Positions 11,166-22,942 of a stretch of DNA of 64,000 nucleotides are shown piece by piece. The stretch comes from Delphinus delphis. Its lineage: Eukaryota; Chordata; Mammalia; Artiodactyla; Delphinidae. Every line of letters starts with the position of its first letter. Position 1 is the first letter of the stretch. A program made the position numbers and the translations under genes. Where the stretch lies: assembly GCF_949987515.2 (NCBI RefSeq), contig NC_082699.1, positions 77,813,281-77,877,280 on the forward strand, read 5' to 3'. The notes beneath the pieces were generated by a model. That model ran no database searches and was not told the DNA's origin. It saw nothing but the letters and a program-made list of their open reading frames with translations.

Positions 11166-11438
11166 TGACTTAAACACCAGGGATCCAAAAATAACTGGGA
11201 CAGAGCCCAGGCCACTGAGGAGCTCAGAGCTCACAGAGGACAAGCGCATAAGTCCCAGCACCCACAGTTCCGGCTCCTGGTAGACTGGTCTAAGAAACCC
11301 CCAGTAAATTTCCTGTACAGTTTGAGGCTTAAATGATTCATAGGTTTATCTGCAACACTGAAAAACTGGGTGTTGTTTTGACATGCTCAAAAGAAGGGAA
11401 ATGAGCAAATAAAGTTTGGAACATCAAAATGAGTCACT

Positions 11439-11640
11439 GGGCTTCCCTGGTGGCGCAGTGGTTGAGAGTCTGCCTGCCGAGGCGGGGGACGCGGGTTCAT
11501 GCCCCGGACTGGGAGGATCCCACATGCCATGGAGCGGCTGGGCCCGTGTGCCATGGCCGCTGGGCCTGCGCGTCCGGAGCCTGTGCTCCGCAACGGGAGA
11601 GGCCACAGCAGTGAGAGGCCCGCGTACCGCAAAAAAAAAA
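11439..11640 (+). mobile_element. CHR-2-like SINE (+)
   Basis: The complete short form, from GGGCTTCCCTGGTGGCGCAG to 'gtgagaggcccgcgtaccgc' and an A-run. Duplication AAAATGAGTCACT (11426-11438) / AAAATGAGTCACT (11640-11652) is perfect, so it is relatively young. Confidence 0.96.
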
Positions 11641-11652
11641 AAATGAGTCACT

Positions 11653-12023
11653 ATACAAGCATTAAAAAATTGTGTTTGCAGAAAAGTTTTCGTTCATACT
11701 GGAAAATACTCATTAATGCAAAAAAGCAACATGTACTATAAAGAGTTAAGGCAACTCCCAGTCTCAAAATGCAAGGATTTTCAAGATACATATTTTAAGT
11801 AATAAAAAAATGTATGGAAGAGTATGTAAAATACATTTTGATATAAAGCAAAAGAAAGATGCACACGCACCTCCTCGTACACCATAGAGGACCTGTGGGT
11901 GGTTACACAAGTGGGAACAGTGATCCACATAGAGAGAGTTAGGACTCATTTCCCACCCATATGAATCCCACCAAATGTACCATGTATATTTTAGTTAAAA
12001 TAGTAAATGAACATAAAAAATAA
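11653..12023. other. Unique AT-rich DNA
   Basis: Nothing recognised; no open frame with motifs. Confidence 0.5.
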
Positions 12024-12031
12024 CTATTTTA

Positions 12032-12097
12032 GGGCTTCCCTGGTGGCGCAGTGGTTGAGAGGCCCGCGTGCCGCAGAACAAACAAACAAACAAAAAC
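12032..12097 (+). mobile_element. Internally deleted CHR-2-like micro-SINE (+)
   Basis: The first 32 nt of the short SINE (GGGCTTCCCTGGTGGCGCAG, then TGGTTGAGAG) continue straight into its last bases (GCCCGCGTGCCGCAG) and an (AAAC)n tail. About 150 nt are missing. The junction is at TGAGAG, a hexamer found at both ends of intact copies. CTATTTTA flanks it at 12024-12031 and 12098-12105, so the deletion probably predates or accompanied insertion. Confidence 0.88.
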
Positions 12098-12105
12098 CTA
12101 TTTTA

Positions 12106-12525
12106 AAGAACTGATATCTAGTACAGTTCCCAATATTTAGCAAGTAAACAATCTTTTCCAAATAACACACAAACAACACATCAAAGGAGAAACTGACAAA
12201 ATGTTCAGAATAGAATAATTAAAAACAGAACATCGAAATCTTTAGGATGCAGCTAAAAGAGTGCTGGGTACGTAGAGGGAATTAACTTTAAGCACTTATA
12301 TTTAAAAGCTAAAAACATGAGTTGTCTATGTTTTTACCTTAAGAAATAAGAAAAACATTAGCAAATTAAACCCAAAGTAAGTAGAAGTTAAGACAGAACA
12401 AGGAACAGTGCTGGGGCAAAAGGAAAAATGAGTAATAATGATCCTGTCTTCATTTAAGTTTGGTATCATCCATCAGGGATTTTTTGCATTAAATCCTGAC
12501 TTCTAAAAATGCTGCATTAAAGTAC
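12106..12525. other. Unique AT-rich DNA
   Basis: Nothing recognised. Confidence 0.5.
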
Positions 12526-12535
12526 TACTTATCTT

Positions 12536-12841
12536 AGGCTTCCCCGGTGGCGCAGTGGTTAAGAATCTGCCTGCCAATGCAGTGGACATGGGTTCGAGCC
12601 CTGGTCCGGGAAGATCCCACATGCCACGGAGCAACTAAGCCCGTGCACCACAACTACTGAGACTGAGCTCTAGAGCCCATGAGCCACAACTACTGAGCCC
12701 ACGTGCCACAACTACTTAAGTCTGCACGCCTAGAGCCCACGCACCGCAACGAAGAGCAGCCCCCGCTCGCTGCAACTAGAGAAAGCCCACGTGCAGCAAA
12801 GGAGACCCAACACAGCCAAAAAATTTAAAAACAAAAACGAT
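12536..12841 (+). mobile_element. CHR-1-like SINE (+)
   Basis: Head GGCTTCCCCGGTGGCGCAGT, B box 'gggttcgagccctgg', tail 'caacacagccaaaaaattta'. It lacks one internal repeat block compared with its neighbours. Duplication TACTTATCTT at 12526-12535 and 12842-12851. Confidence 0.94.
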
Positions 12842-12851
12842 TACTTATCTT

Positions 12852-13794
12852 GATTACTGAGATTTTGGGGTCCCTGAGACATGCCTCACCAGAGTCCTGC
12901 CCACACATACCCATCCCCACTCCACTGGCCCTGTCCACCTCAACCCCAAGGCTCCCCACACCCAGGCATCCAGGGCATATCACCTAGGGAGTTTGTGAAA
13001 CTAGACACATTTCTGCCCAAGGCACGTCAAATACAATCATGCAATTTTAAAAGTTCCCTTGTGAGAACAACAAGCTATTTAACACTTCTTTTCAAGGACC
13101 AAAAACACAGTAACTAAACTGTCAAAGCGTATCTATTTTATTTGAAACAGTTGCAATGCATTTTTTACACTGGACCAGCAAACTCTTGAATTCATAAATG
13201 TCGGACCTGAAATGAAGGAGGCAAGCCCTAAAAATGTGTGAGCAAAATCCATGCTTGATTATGGCTATTTGCACCTCCTGTGATACAGCAGAAATCCTCC
13301 TTATTCTAGTCCAAAGATCCAGAATAACAGCGGCAACAGCTTAAATCCACAAGCCACGCTGGCAGGGCCTGACGGCTAGAAAAGAGGAGAGAGTTTGTAA
13401 ATAGCTAACTTATTCAAAGATTCCTCCTTCCCCTTTTTTTGAGATTTCTGAACCCAAGGCAGATCCAACAGTGGACAGTAGAACAACATTTCCTCTAAAA
13501 AAAACAGGAAAAGTGGATAAAATACAATAATCAGAGAGTTGCTAGGGCAGTGAGAACAAGAGGGGCTAATACTTCAGAGTGTGAGGAACCACAAAGCTGA
13601 GCTGATCTACTGCAGCTACTGTGAACTTTGGTATTGATTTGCTAATCCTGCAAACAAGGAGGCTGAAACCCCGGGCTCTGCAACCACAGAAAACTGCTGC
13701 TGGAGGACAGAAAAGCAGGAGAGGTTCTGGCAGGCTAAAAACCTAAACGCAAATGTAGTATATTTCCTGCCAGCAATAAAAGGAAGGGTACTGA
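12852..13794. other. Unique DNA
   Basis: A C-rich patch (12900-12970) is followed by AT-rich sequence. No gene or repeat is recognised. Confidence 0.5.
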
Positions 13795-13920
13795 CACAGG
13801 CTACAACATGGATGAAACTTGAAAACATTATGCTAAGTAAAAGAAGCCCAACACAAAAGTACCTATCTATCTATCTATCTATTAAACACTATATGAAATT
13901 TTCAAATTAAATCCCACAAA
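13795..13920 (+). mobile_element. Small old L1 fragment with an (ATCT)n microsatellite
   Basis: 'acatggatgaaacttgaaaa' and 'cattatgctaagtaaaagaa' are L1M 3'-region strings. They run into a TATC array (13861-13882, about 5 units) that replaces the usual next segment. The element is truncated on both sides. Confidence 0.65.
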
Positions 13921-14159
13921 AGTTCTAAAAACTTACCTTTACCTGCAGCTCTTCAATCCATTAAGACATGAGATACTCGCAAGAACAAAATTTTTTTAAA
14001 AACTTCCTAGAAACATAATCTTTTAGGGAAAAACTTCTTTCAGTTAATTAAAGCCATTATGTGGACTATTGTTCTTTGGGGATATGACCTCTGCATGCAT
14101 CCTCAGCTAGTAAAGTTGTTCATTCAAAAACAGAAAACTAAACATCAAAAACAGATGAA

Positions 14160-14369
14160 GGGCTTCCCTGGTGGCGCAGTGGTTGAGAATCCGCCTGCCA
14201 ATGCAGGGGACACGCATTCGTGCCCCGGTCTGGGAAGATCCCACATGCCGCAGAGCAGCTAGGCCCGTGAGCCACGGCCGCTGAGCCTGCGCGTCCGGAG
14301 CCTGTGCTCCGCAACGGGAGAGGCCACAGCAGTGAGAGGCCCGCGTACCGCAAAAAAAAAAAAAAAAAA
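14160..14369 (+). mobile_element. CHR-2-like SINE (+)
   Basis: A full short form ending 'gcccgcgtaccgc' plus about 17 A. It has the head variant 'gagaatccgcctgccaatgc' otherwise seen in the long form. I see no clear target-site duplication. Confidence 0.93.
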
Positions 14370-15948
14370 TTATTTTACTTTCCATTATGTGATTGGGAGG
14401 AGAAGAGCCAAGAATCTGCAAAAATACTCTCAAGTATTTAAATTTTCTTTTTATAATCATTATTGCGTACTTTTATAGTTATTTCCTGGGGAAATTGTAA
14501 TTTACTTCAGCTGTGGCTTTAAATATCTCCAAATCTGATTTTGCTGAAAACAAAGTTATGAAATGAATGTGTCTGTATAAAATGCATTTAAATTTACGAG
14601 AGAACATACGCTTATTTTTTGCTATAAATACATATACAGTCTGGATATAACTACAGGTGGCTTAAAGCATATTCCTTTTATTGGCATCCTTGAATTACCA
14701 CCTAAGAACTACCTTTGAGTATAGGAATTTCCTAATGTTTATTTCCTAAACTTTTTATGGAAATCAAATATTATCTTTAAGTGAACAGAAATATGAATTA
14801 ATCTAACAAGAAAAAAAGAGAACACAAAAATAACAGCATTACCACCTGCAGAGTTTCCTGTAAAATGTAACTACACATTCCTAGTCTCAAAATATACCAA
14901 GTACACTTACACCTGTTTCCATGTGACCTCAAAGGTACAATCTACACTTACTACAATATAACCTTTCCATACAGTAGTTGACTGAAATTACTTCTTCTTT
15001 TGAAAACTATACTCAGGACTATCTCATTCTTAATATTCTCAAACTTAGCTGATCTCCACCTCATTCTAACAGTTAGATAAGAGACAAAATACACTCTCCT
15101 CTCTGTGTACATCTATCACAATCTACAGTAAATCCATTTTTTGTCTCCCTTACACAGAGTTAGGCCAACACAAAGAAGGCACGGTCACTAAGTCTGCTAC
15201 TGCAGCTAAGGAAACCCTCTGCTCTGCACTGCCATTAGGGAGAATTCCTGACAGCAGCCACAGTGTGTCCTACAGTAAAAACAGCCATCATGATTATTGT
15301 GTAAATGCCATGCAAACATTTGACCTTGCTTTTTATCCTCCTCTTCCAGATAAAATCCACTTATGAACTGACTCCATTTACATAATCAGAATATTTTGCA
15401 TAAAAAGCTACACCCCACCTTTTTCCCTGTTCAATCTTCTTACCTGAGTAAAAGTAAGGTGGGGTTTGGGAGCAAAGAAAAAGGAGGATACATTTTCTTT
15501 AATCTTCCAGAAGTATGCACCACACAGAAAATTCTCTTCAGTACCTAATAAATACAAGTCTCTACATCTAAAGATTTACTCTAAAAAGTCAAACTCAAGA
15601 GAGTCAATACATTTTTAATAATTAAAAAAATCTTTTATATATTCATGAATTCAACATTTTTCATTCAAGAAATTTATAACAGAAATTATGACAAAATTAA
15701 GCACACAAGTGATCAAAGTTTTCTCAAATACACCCCTGCTACTGACATATGTATGACACAATAAACTTCAGCCCTGAACGGTGAAAGCTCAGCTCCAAGA
15801 CTAACCAAGTCTCATCTGCCCTCAGTCCACCAAAAGAGGGTAAATTTAGGATCGACAGTTTCCACATAAACACAACAGGCAGCCAACACTTCGTGTCCAG
15901 AACAAAACTATCACTTGAGGATGCCCAAATCTTTCCCATTTAGGTCTT
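14370..15948. other. Unique AT-rich DNA
   Basis: No gene or known repeat recognised across 1.6 kb. It ends at the left target site of the full-length L1. Confidence 0.5.
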
Positions 15949-15964
15949 AAGAAATAGTCTGGCC

Positions 15965-16834
15965 GACTCCCTCTTGTGAGAGCACGGCAACCACAACTAA
16001 CTGCTGAACAATCATCGACAGGAAGACACTGGAACTCACCAAAAAAGATACCCCACATCCAAATACAAAGGAGAAGCCAAAATGAGATGGTAGGAGGGGT
16101 GAAATTACAATAAAATCAAACCCATAACTGCTGGGCGGGTGACTCACACACTGGAGAACACTTATACAACAGAAGTCCACCCACTGGAGTGAAGGTTCTG
16201 AGGCCCACGTCAAGCTTCCTGACCTGGGGGTCCGGCAACAGGAGGAGGAATTCCTAGAGAATCAGACTTTGAAGGCTAGTGGGATTTGACTACAGGACTT
16301 TGACAGGACTGGGGAAAACAGAGACTCCACTCTTGGAGGGCACACGCAAAGTAGTGTGTGCATCAGGACCCAGGGGAAGGAGCAGTGACCCCACTGGACA
16401 CTGAACCAGACCTACCTGCTAGTGGTGGAGGGTCTCCTGCAGAGGCGGGGGGTGGCTGTGGCTCACCGTGGGGACAAGGACACTGGCAGCAGAAATTCTG
16501 GGAGGTACTCCTTAGCGTGAGCCCTCCCAGAGTCCGCCATCAGCCCCACCAAAGAGCTGGGTAGCTACGCTCCAGTGTTGGGCCGCCTCAGGCCAAACAA
16601 TCAACAGGGAGGGAACCCAGTCCCACCCATCAGCGGACAAGCGGATTAAAGTTTTACTGAGCTCTGCCCACCAGAGCAACACCCAGCTCTACTCACCACC
16701 AGTCCCTCCCATCAGGCAACTTGCACAAACCTCTTAGATAGCCTCATCCACCAGAGGGCAGACAGCAGAAGAAAGAAGAACTACAATCCTGCAGCCTGTG
16801 GAACAAAAACCACATTCACAGAAAGACAGACAAG
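15965..16834 (+). promoter_or_regulatory. L1 5' UTR (internal promoter region)
   Basis: 870 bp between the left target site and the ORF1 start are GC-richer than their surroundings. They carry cetartiodactyl L1 5' UTR strings such as 'gacaggaagacactggaact' and 'cactcttggagggcacacgc'. By analogy with other L1 elements this would hold the internal pol II promoter. I cannot point to individual factor sites, and present activity is unknown. Confidence 0.7.
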
Positions 16835-17714
16835 ATGAAAAGGCAGAGGGCTATGTACCAGATGAAGGAACAAGATAAAACCCCAGAAAAACAACTAAAT
16901 GAAGTGGAGATAGGCAATCTTCCAGAAAAAGAATTCAGAATAATGATAGTGAATATGATCCAGGACCTCGGAAAAAGAATGGAGGCAAAGATCAAAAAGA
17001 TGCAAGAAATGTTTAACAAAGACCTAGGAGAATTAAAGAACAAACAAACAGAGATGAACAATAACTGAAATGAAAAATACACTAGAAGGAATCAATAGCA
17101 GAATAACTGAGGCAGAAGAACGGATAAGTGACGTGGAAGACAGAATGGTGGAATTCACTGCCGCGGAACACAACAAAGAAAAAAGAATGAAAAGGAATGA
17201 AGACAGCCTAAGAAAACTCTGGGACAACATTAAACGCAACAACATTCGCATTATAGGGGTCCCAGAAGGAGAAGAGAGAGAGAAAGGACCAGAGAAAATA
17301 TCTGAAGAGATTATAGTTGAAACCTTGCCTAACGTGGTCCAGGAAGCGCAGAGAGTCCCAGGCAGAATACAGCCAAGGAGAAACATGCCAAGACATATAG
17401 TAATCAAACTGACAAAAATTAAAGACAAAGAAAAATTATTGAAAGCAACAAGAGAAAAATGACAAATAACATACAGGGGAACTCCCGTATGCTTAACAGC
17501 TGCTTTCTCAGCAGAAACTCTACAAGCCAGAAGGCAGTGGCATGATATACTTAAAGTGATGAAAGGGAAGAATCTACAATCAAGATTACTCTACCCAGCA
17601 AGGATCTCATTCAGATTCGACAGAGAAATCAAAAGCTTTACAGACAAGCAAAAGCTAAGAGAATTCCTCACCACCAAACCAGCTCTACAACAAATGCTAA
17701 AGGAACTTCTCTAA
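16835..17714 (+). pseudogene. L1 ORF1 protein gene, decayed
   Basis: ORF1p is the RNA-binding chaperone that packages L1 RNA in the cytoplasm. The start (MKRQRAMYQMKEQDK) and an N-terminal coiled-coil-like part lie in one frame to 17068. The frame then shifts: a +1/-2 slip near 17060 (AACAATAACTGAAATG) moves the rest to the frame starting about 17070. There the coiled coil (EAEERISDVEDRM) and RNA-recognition part (RIIGVPEGEE, LPNVVQEAQR) follow. A TGA stop at 17461-17463 cuts off the C-terminal domain, which is still readable to the natural TAA at 17712-17714 (ends ...KPALQQMLKELL). TGA may have come from CGA by CpG decay. The full span is about 293 codons, near the family's usual length. It should give no functional protein. 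Confidence 0.92.
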
Positions 17715-18961
17715 GTGGGAAACACAAGAGAAGAAAAGGACCTACAAAAACAAACCCATAACAATTAATAAAATGGTAATAGGAACATACATATTGATAA
17801 TTACCTTAAAAGTGAACGGATTAAATGCTCCAACCAAAAGACACAGGCTCACTGAATGGATACAAAAACAAGACCCATGTATATGCTGTCTACAAGAGAC
17901 CCACTTCAGACCTAGGGACACATACAGACTGAAAGTGAGGGGATGGAAAAAGATATTCCATACAAATGGAAATCAAAAGAAAGCTGGAGTAGCAATACTC
18001 ATATCAGATAAAATAGACTTTAAAATAAAGAATGTTACAAGAGACAAGGAAGGACACTACATAATGATCAAGGGATCAATCCACAGAGAAGATATAACAA
18101 TTACAAATATTTATACACCCAACATACGAGCACCTCAATACATAAGGCAACTGCTAACAGCTCTAAAAGAGGAAATCAACAGTAACACAATAATAGTGGG
18201 GGACTTTAACACCTCACTTACACCAATGGACATACCATCCAAGCAGAAAATTAACAAGGAAACACAAGCTTTAAATGACACAATAGACCAGATAGATTTA
18301 ATTGATATTTATAGGACGTTCCATCCGAAAACAGCAGATTACACTTTCTTCTCAAGTGCACACGGAACATCCTCCAGGATAGATCACATCTTGGGTCACA
18401 AATCAAGCTTCAGTAAATTTAAGAAAATTGAAATCATATCAAGCATCTTTTCTGACCACAACACTATGAGATTAGAAATCAACTACAGGGAAAAAAAATG
18501 AGAAAAACACAAACACATGGAGGCTAAACAATACGTTACTAAATAACCAAGAGATCACTGAAGAAATCAAAGAGGAAATCAAAAAATACCTAGAGACAAA
18601 CGACAATGAAAACACAATGATCCAAAACCTATGGGATGCAGCAAAAGCAGTTCTAAGAGGGAAGTTTATAGCAATACAAGCCTACCTCAAGAAACAAGAA
18701 AAATCTCAAATAAACAATCTAATCTTACACCTAAAGGAACTAGAGAAAGAAGAACAAACAAAACCTAAAGTTAGCAGAAGGAAAGAAATCATAAAGATCA
18801 GAGCAGAAATAAATGAAATAGAAACAAAGAAAACAACAGCAAAGATCAATAAAACTAAAAGCTGGTTCTTTGAGAAGATAAACAAAATTGATAAACCATT
18901 AGCCAGACGCATCAAGAAAAAGAGGGATAGGACTCAAATCAATAAAATTAGAAATGAAAAA

Positions 18962-19119
18962 GAATGGCAGGGGGTGGGAGGGGTGGTGTGATGAATTGGG
19001 AGTTTGGGATTGACATATATACACTAGTATGTATAAAATGGATAACTAATAAGAATCTGCTGTATAAAAAAATAAATAAAATAAAATTCAAAAAGAAAAA
19101 GTCACTTAAAAAAAAAAGA
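18962..19119 (+). mobile_element. 5'-truncated L1 3' UTR fragment nested in ORF2 (+)
   Basis: The piece begins AATGGCAGGGGGTGGGAGGG and carries the L1 3' UTR strings 'ggtgtgatgaattgggagtt' and 'gataactaataagaatctgc', then an A-rich tail. The host sequence resumes at AGAAGTTACAACAG. GAAAAAG occurs at both edges as a short duplication. Confidence 0.85.
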
Positions 19120-19333
19120 AAAAGGAGAAGTTACAACAGACACCACAGAAATACAAAGCATCCTAAGAGACTACTACAAGCAACTCTATGCCAATAAAAT
19201 GGACAACCTGGAAGAAATGGACAAATTCTTAGAAAGGTATAACCTCCCAAGACTAAACCAGGAAGAAACAGAAAATATGAACAGACCAATCACAAGTAAT
19301 GAAATTGAAACTGTGATTAGAAATCTTCCAGCA

Positions 19334-19542
19334 GGGCTTCCCTGGTGGCGCAGTGGTTGAGAGTCCGCCTGCCGATGCAGGGGACACGGGTTCATGCCCC
19401 GGTCCAGGAAGATCCCACATGCCGCGGAGTGGCTGGGCCCATGAGCTGTGGCCGCTGAGCCTGGGCGTCCGGAGCCTGTGCTCCACAACGGGAGAGGCCA
19501 CAACAGTGAGAGGCCTGCGTACTGCAAAAAAAAAAAAAAAAA
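19334..19542 (+). mobile_element. CHR-2-like SINE in L1 ORF2 (+)
   Basis: A complete short form with an A20-like tail. Duplication AAATCTTCCAGCA (19321-19333) / AAATCTTCCAACA (19543-19555). Its insertion split the ORF2 linker before the reverse-transcriptase part. Confidence 0.95.
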
Positions 19543-21501
19543 AAATCTTCCAACAAACAAAAGTCCAGGACCAGGTGGCTTCACAGGTGAATTCTATCAA
19601 ACATTTAGAGAATAGCTAACACCCTTCCTTCTCAAATTCTTCCAAAAAATTGCAGAGGAAGGAACACTCCCAAACTCATTCTATGAGGCCACCATCACCC
19701 TGATACCAAAACCAGACAAAGATACTACAAAAAAAGAAAATTACAGACCAATATCACTGATGAATATAGATGCAAAAATCCTCAATAAAATATACTAGCA
19801 GACAGAATTCAACAACACCTTAAAATGATCATACACCATGATGAAGTGATCATGATCATGATCCCAGGGATGAAAGGATTCTTCAATATACGCAAATCAA
19901 TCAATGTGATATACCACATTAACAAATTGAAGAATAAAAACCATATGATCATCTCAAGTGACGCAGAAAAGCTTTTGACAAAATTCAACACCCATATATG
20001 ATAAAAACTCTCCAGAAAGTGGGCATAGAGGGAACCTACCTCAACATAATAAAGGCCATGTACGACAAACACACAACAAACATCATTCTCAATGGTGAAA
20101 AACTGAAAGTATTTCCTCTAAGATCAGGAACAAGACAAGGATGTCCACTCTCACCACTATTTTCAACATAGTTTTGGAAGTCCTAGCCACAGCAAGCAGA
20201 GAAGAAAAAGAAATAAAAGGAATACAAATTGGAAAAGAAGTAAAACTGTCACTGTTTGCGGATGACATGATACTGCACATAGAGAATCCTGAAGATGCCA
20301 CCAGAAAGCTACTAGAGCTAATCAATGAATTTGGTAAAAGTTGCAGAATACAAAATTAATGCACAGTAATCTCTTGCATTCCTATACAGATCTCTTGCGT
20401 TCCTGATGAAAAATATGAAACAGAAACTAAGGAAACACTCCCATTTACCATTGCAACAAAAAGAATAAGATACCTAGGAATAAAGCTACCTAGGGAGACA
20501 AAAGACCTGTATGCAGAAAACTATAAGACACTGATGAAATAAATTACAGATGATACAAACAGATGGAGAGATATACCATGTTCTTGGATTGGAAGAATCA
20601 GTATTGTGAAAATGTCTATATTACCCAAAGCAATCTACAGATTCAATGCAATCCCTATCAAATTACCAATGGCATTTTTTACAGAACTAGAACAAAAAAT
20701 CTTAAAATCTGTATGGAGACACAAGAGACCCTGAATAGCCAAAGCAGTCTTGAGGGAAAAAAAACGGAGCTGGAAGAATCAGATTCCCTGACTTCAGACT
20801 ATACTACAAAGCTACAGTAATCAAGACAATATGGTACTGGCACAAAAACAGAAATATAGATCAACGGAACAGGATAGAAAGCCCAGAGAAAAACCCACGC
20901 ACCTATGGTCAACTAATCTATGACAAAGGAGGCAAGGATATACAATGGAGAAAAGACAGTCTCTTCAATAAGTGGTGCTGGGAAAACTGGACAGCTACAT
21001 GTAAAAGAATGAAATTACAACGATCCCTAACACCATACACAAAAATAAGCTCAAAATGGCTTAGAGACCTAAATGTAAGACTGGACACTATAAAACTCTT
21101 AGAGGAAAACATAGGAAGAACATTCTTTGACATAAATCACAGCAAGATCTTTTTTGATCCATCTCCTAGAGTAATGGAAATAAAAACAAAAATAAACAAA
21201 TGGGCTAATGAAACTTCAAAGCTTTTGAAAAGCAAAGGAAACTACAAAAAATACGAAAAGACAACCCTCAGAATGGGAGAAAGTATTTGCAAACGAATCA
21301 ATGGACAGAGGATTAATCTCCAAAATATATAAACATCTTATACAGCTCAATAATAAAAAAACAAACAACCCAATCAAAAAATGGGCAGAAGACCTAAATA
21401 GACATTTCTCTAAAGAAGACATACAGATGGCCAAGAAGCACATGAAAAGCTGCTCAACATCACTAATTATTAGAGAAATGCAAATCAAAACGACAATGAG
21501 G

Positions 21502-21999
21502 GGCTTCCCTGGTGGCACAGTGGTTAAGAATCTGCCTGCCAATGCAGGGGACACGGGTTCAAGCCCTGCTCTGGGAATATTCCACATGCCATGGAGCAAC
21601 TAAGCCCACGTGCCACAACTACCGAGCCTGCATTCTAGAGCCCATGAGCCACAATTACTGAAGCCCACGCACTTAGAGCCCATGCTCCGCAACAAGAGAA
21701 GCCACTGTAATGAGAACCCCGCACACAGCAACCAAGAGTAGCTCCCACTCGCCGCAACTAGAGAAAGCCTGTGCACAGCAATGAAGACCCAGTGCAGCCA
21801 GTGCAGGGAGGGTGGGAGGGAGGGAGACGCAAGAGGGAACAGATATGGGAACATATGTATATGTATAACTGACTCACTTTGTTATAAAGCAGAAACTAAC
21901 ACACCATTGTAAAGCAATTATACTCCAATAAAGATGTAAAAATAAATAAATACATAAATAAGTTCAAAAAATAAATAAAAATAAATTTAAAAAAATAAT
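21502..21999 (+). mobile_element. SINE-L1 composite insert with one shared target-site duplication (+)
   Basis: 21502-21796 is a CHR-1-like SINE (GGCTTCCCTGGTGGCACAGT ... 'gaagacccagtgcag'). Where its A-tail should start, the sequence passes at CCAGTGCAG (present twice, 21788-21796 and 21797-21805) into an L1 3' end ('gggagggagggagacgcaag', 'taactgactcactttgttat', 'tactccaataaagatgtaaa') and an A-rich tail. AAAACGACAATGAGG (21487-21501) and AAAACGACAATAAGG (22000-22014) flank the pair, not each part. This fits one integration of a chimeric cDNA. Confidence 0.8.
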
Positions 22000-22254
22000 A
22001 AAACGACAATAAGGTATCACCTCACACCACTCAGAACGGACATCATCAGAAAATCTACAAACAACAAATACTGGAGAGGGTGTGGAGAAACGGGAACCCT
22101 CTTGCACTGTTGGTGGGAATGTAAATTGATACAGCCACTATGGAGAACAGCATGGAGGTTCCTTAGAAAACCAAAAACAGAATTAACATATGACCCAGCA
22201 ATCCCACTACTGGGCATATACCCAGAGGAAATCATAATTCAGAAAGACACATGC

Positions 22255-22454
22255 GGGCTTCCCTGGTGGCGCAGTGGTTGGGAGTCCGCCTGCTGATGCA
22301 GGGGGCGCGGGTTCGTGCCCCGGTCCAAGAGGATCCCATGTGCCACGGAGCAGCTGGGCCCGTGGGCCGTGGCCACTGGGCCTGCGCGTCCGGAGCCTGT
22401 GCTCCGCAACGGGAGAGGCCACAACAGTGAGAGGCCCGCGTATCGAAAAAAAAA
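22255..22454 (+). mobile_element. CHR-2-like SINE near the L1 ORF2 end (+)
   Basis: Complete short form. Perfect duplication AAAGACACATGC (22243-22254 and 22455-22466). It interrupts the last codons of ORF2. Confidence 0.96.
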
Positions 22455-22715
22455 AAAGACACATGCACCCCAATGTTCATTGCAGCGCTATTTACAATAG
22501 CCAGGACATGGAAGCAACCTAAATGCCCGTTGACAGACGAATGGATACAGAAGATGTGGTACATATATACAGTGGAATATTACTCAGCCATAAAAAGGAA
22601 CAAAATTGGGTCATTTCTACAGATGTGGATGGACCTAGAGACGGTCATACGGAGTGAAGTAAGTCAGAAAGAGAACAACAAATATCGTATATTAACGCAT
22701 ATATATGGAACCTAG

Positions 22716-22942
22716 AAAAATGGTACAGATGAAGCGGTTTGCAGGGCAGAAATAGAGACACAGACATAGACAACAAACGTATGGACACCAAGGGGGAAAA
22801 GCGGGGGGGAGGGGGGGACAGGGGTGGTGGTGGGATGAACTGGGAAATTATTGACATATATACACTAATATGTGTAAAATAGATAACTAATAAGAACCTG
22901 CTGTATAAAAAAATAAAGAAAATTTAAAAATTAAAAAAAAAA
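22716..22942 (+). other. L1 3' UTR and A-rich end
   Basis: From the ORF2 stop to the right target site. A G-run block (22800-22835, GCGGGGGGGAGGGGGGGACA) is the polypurine tract typical of L1 3' UTRs. It is followed by 'gataactaataagaacctgc' and AATAAAGAAAATTT. No independent gene. Confidence 0.85.

Larger units (their letters stand above)
17773..22715 (+). pseudogene. L1 ORF2 (endonuclease-reverse transcriptase), decayed
   Basis: ORF2p nicks genomic DNA and reverse-transcribes L1 and SINE RNA at the nick. The apurinic/apyrimidinic-type endonuclease domain is still one open frame of 242 codons (17773-18501). It has the expected landmarks VNGLN, LQETHF, VGDFNTSL, SSRIDHILGH and [10 protein letters not shown]. 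An A8 run at about 18490 then breaks the frame. The next stretch (18617-18960) is readable in another frame. An L1 fragment at 18962-19119 and a SINE at 19334 interrupt the linker. The reverse-transcriptase part follows, with stop codons (for example near 19614 and 19795) but the core FADDM motif intact at 20255-20269. A 21-bp duplication (ATCTCTTGC at 20369 and 20390) sits just after it. The C-terminal region runs to 21500, is split by a composite insert and a SINE, and finishes at 22715 (...YRILTHIYGT). It is non-functional as a whole. Confidence 0.94.
15965..22942 (+). mobile_element. Full-length LINE-1, broken and nested (+)
   Basis: The element has a 5' UTR (15965-16834), ORF1 (16835-17714), an intergenic spacer, ORF2 (17773-22715) and a 3' UTR with an A-rich end. 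The flanks GAAATAGTCTGGCC (15951-15964) and GAAATACTCTGGCC (from 22943) are a target-site duplication with one mismatch, so the 5' end is intact rather than truncated. Without the later insertions it would be about 6 kb, normal for a complete mammalian L1. It can no longer move: ORF1 has a frameshift and a stop, and ORF2 has several frame breaks and four insertions. Two SINEs, one L1 3' fragment and one SINE-L1 composite are all younger than it. Confidence 0.95.

Noticed and set aside
17773..18501. 242-codon frame as a host endonuclease gene
   Set aside because: It is the endonuclease domain of L1 ORF2, lies in sequence with an intact L1 5' UTR and target sites, and ends in a frameshift.
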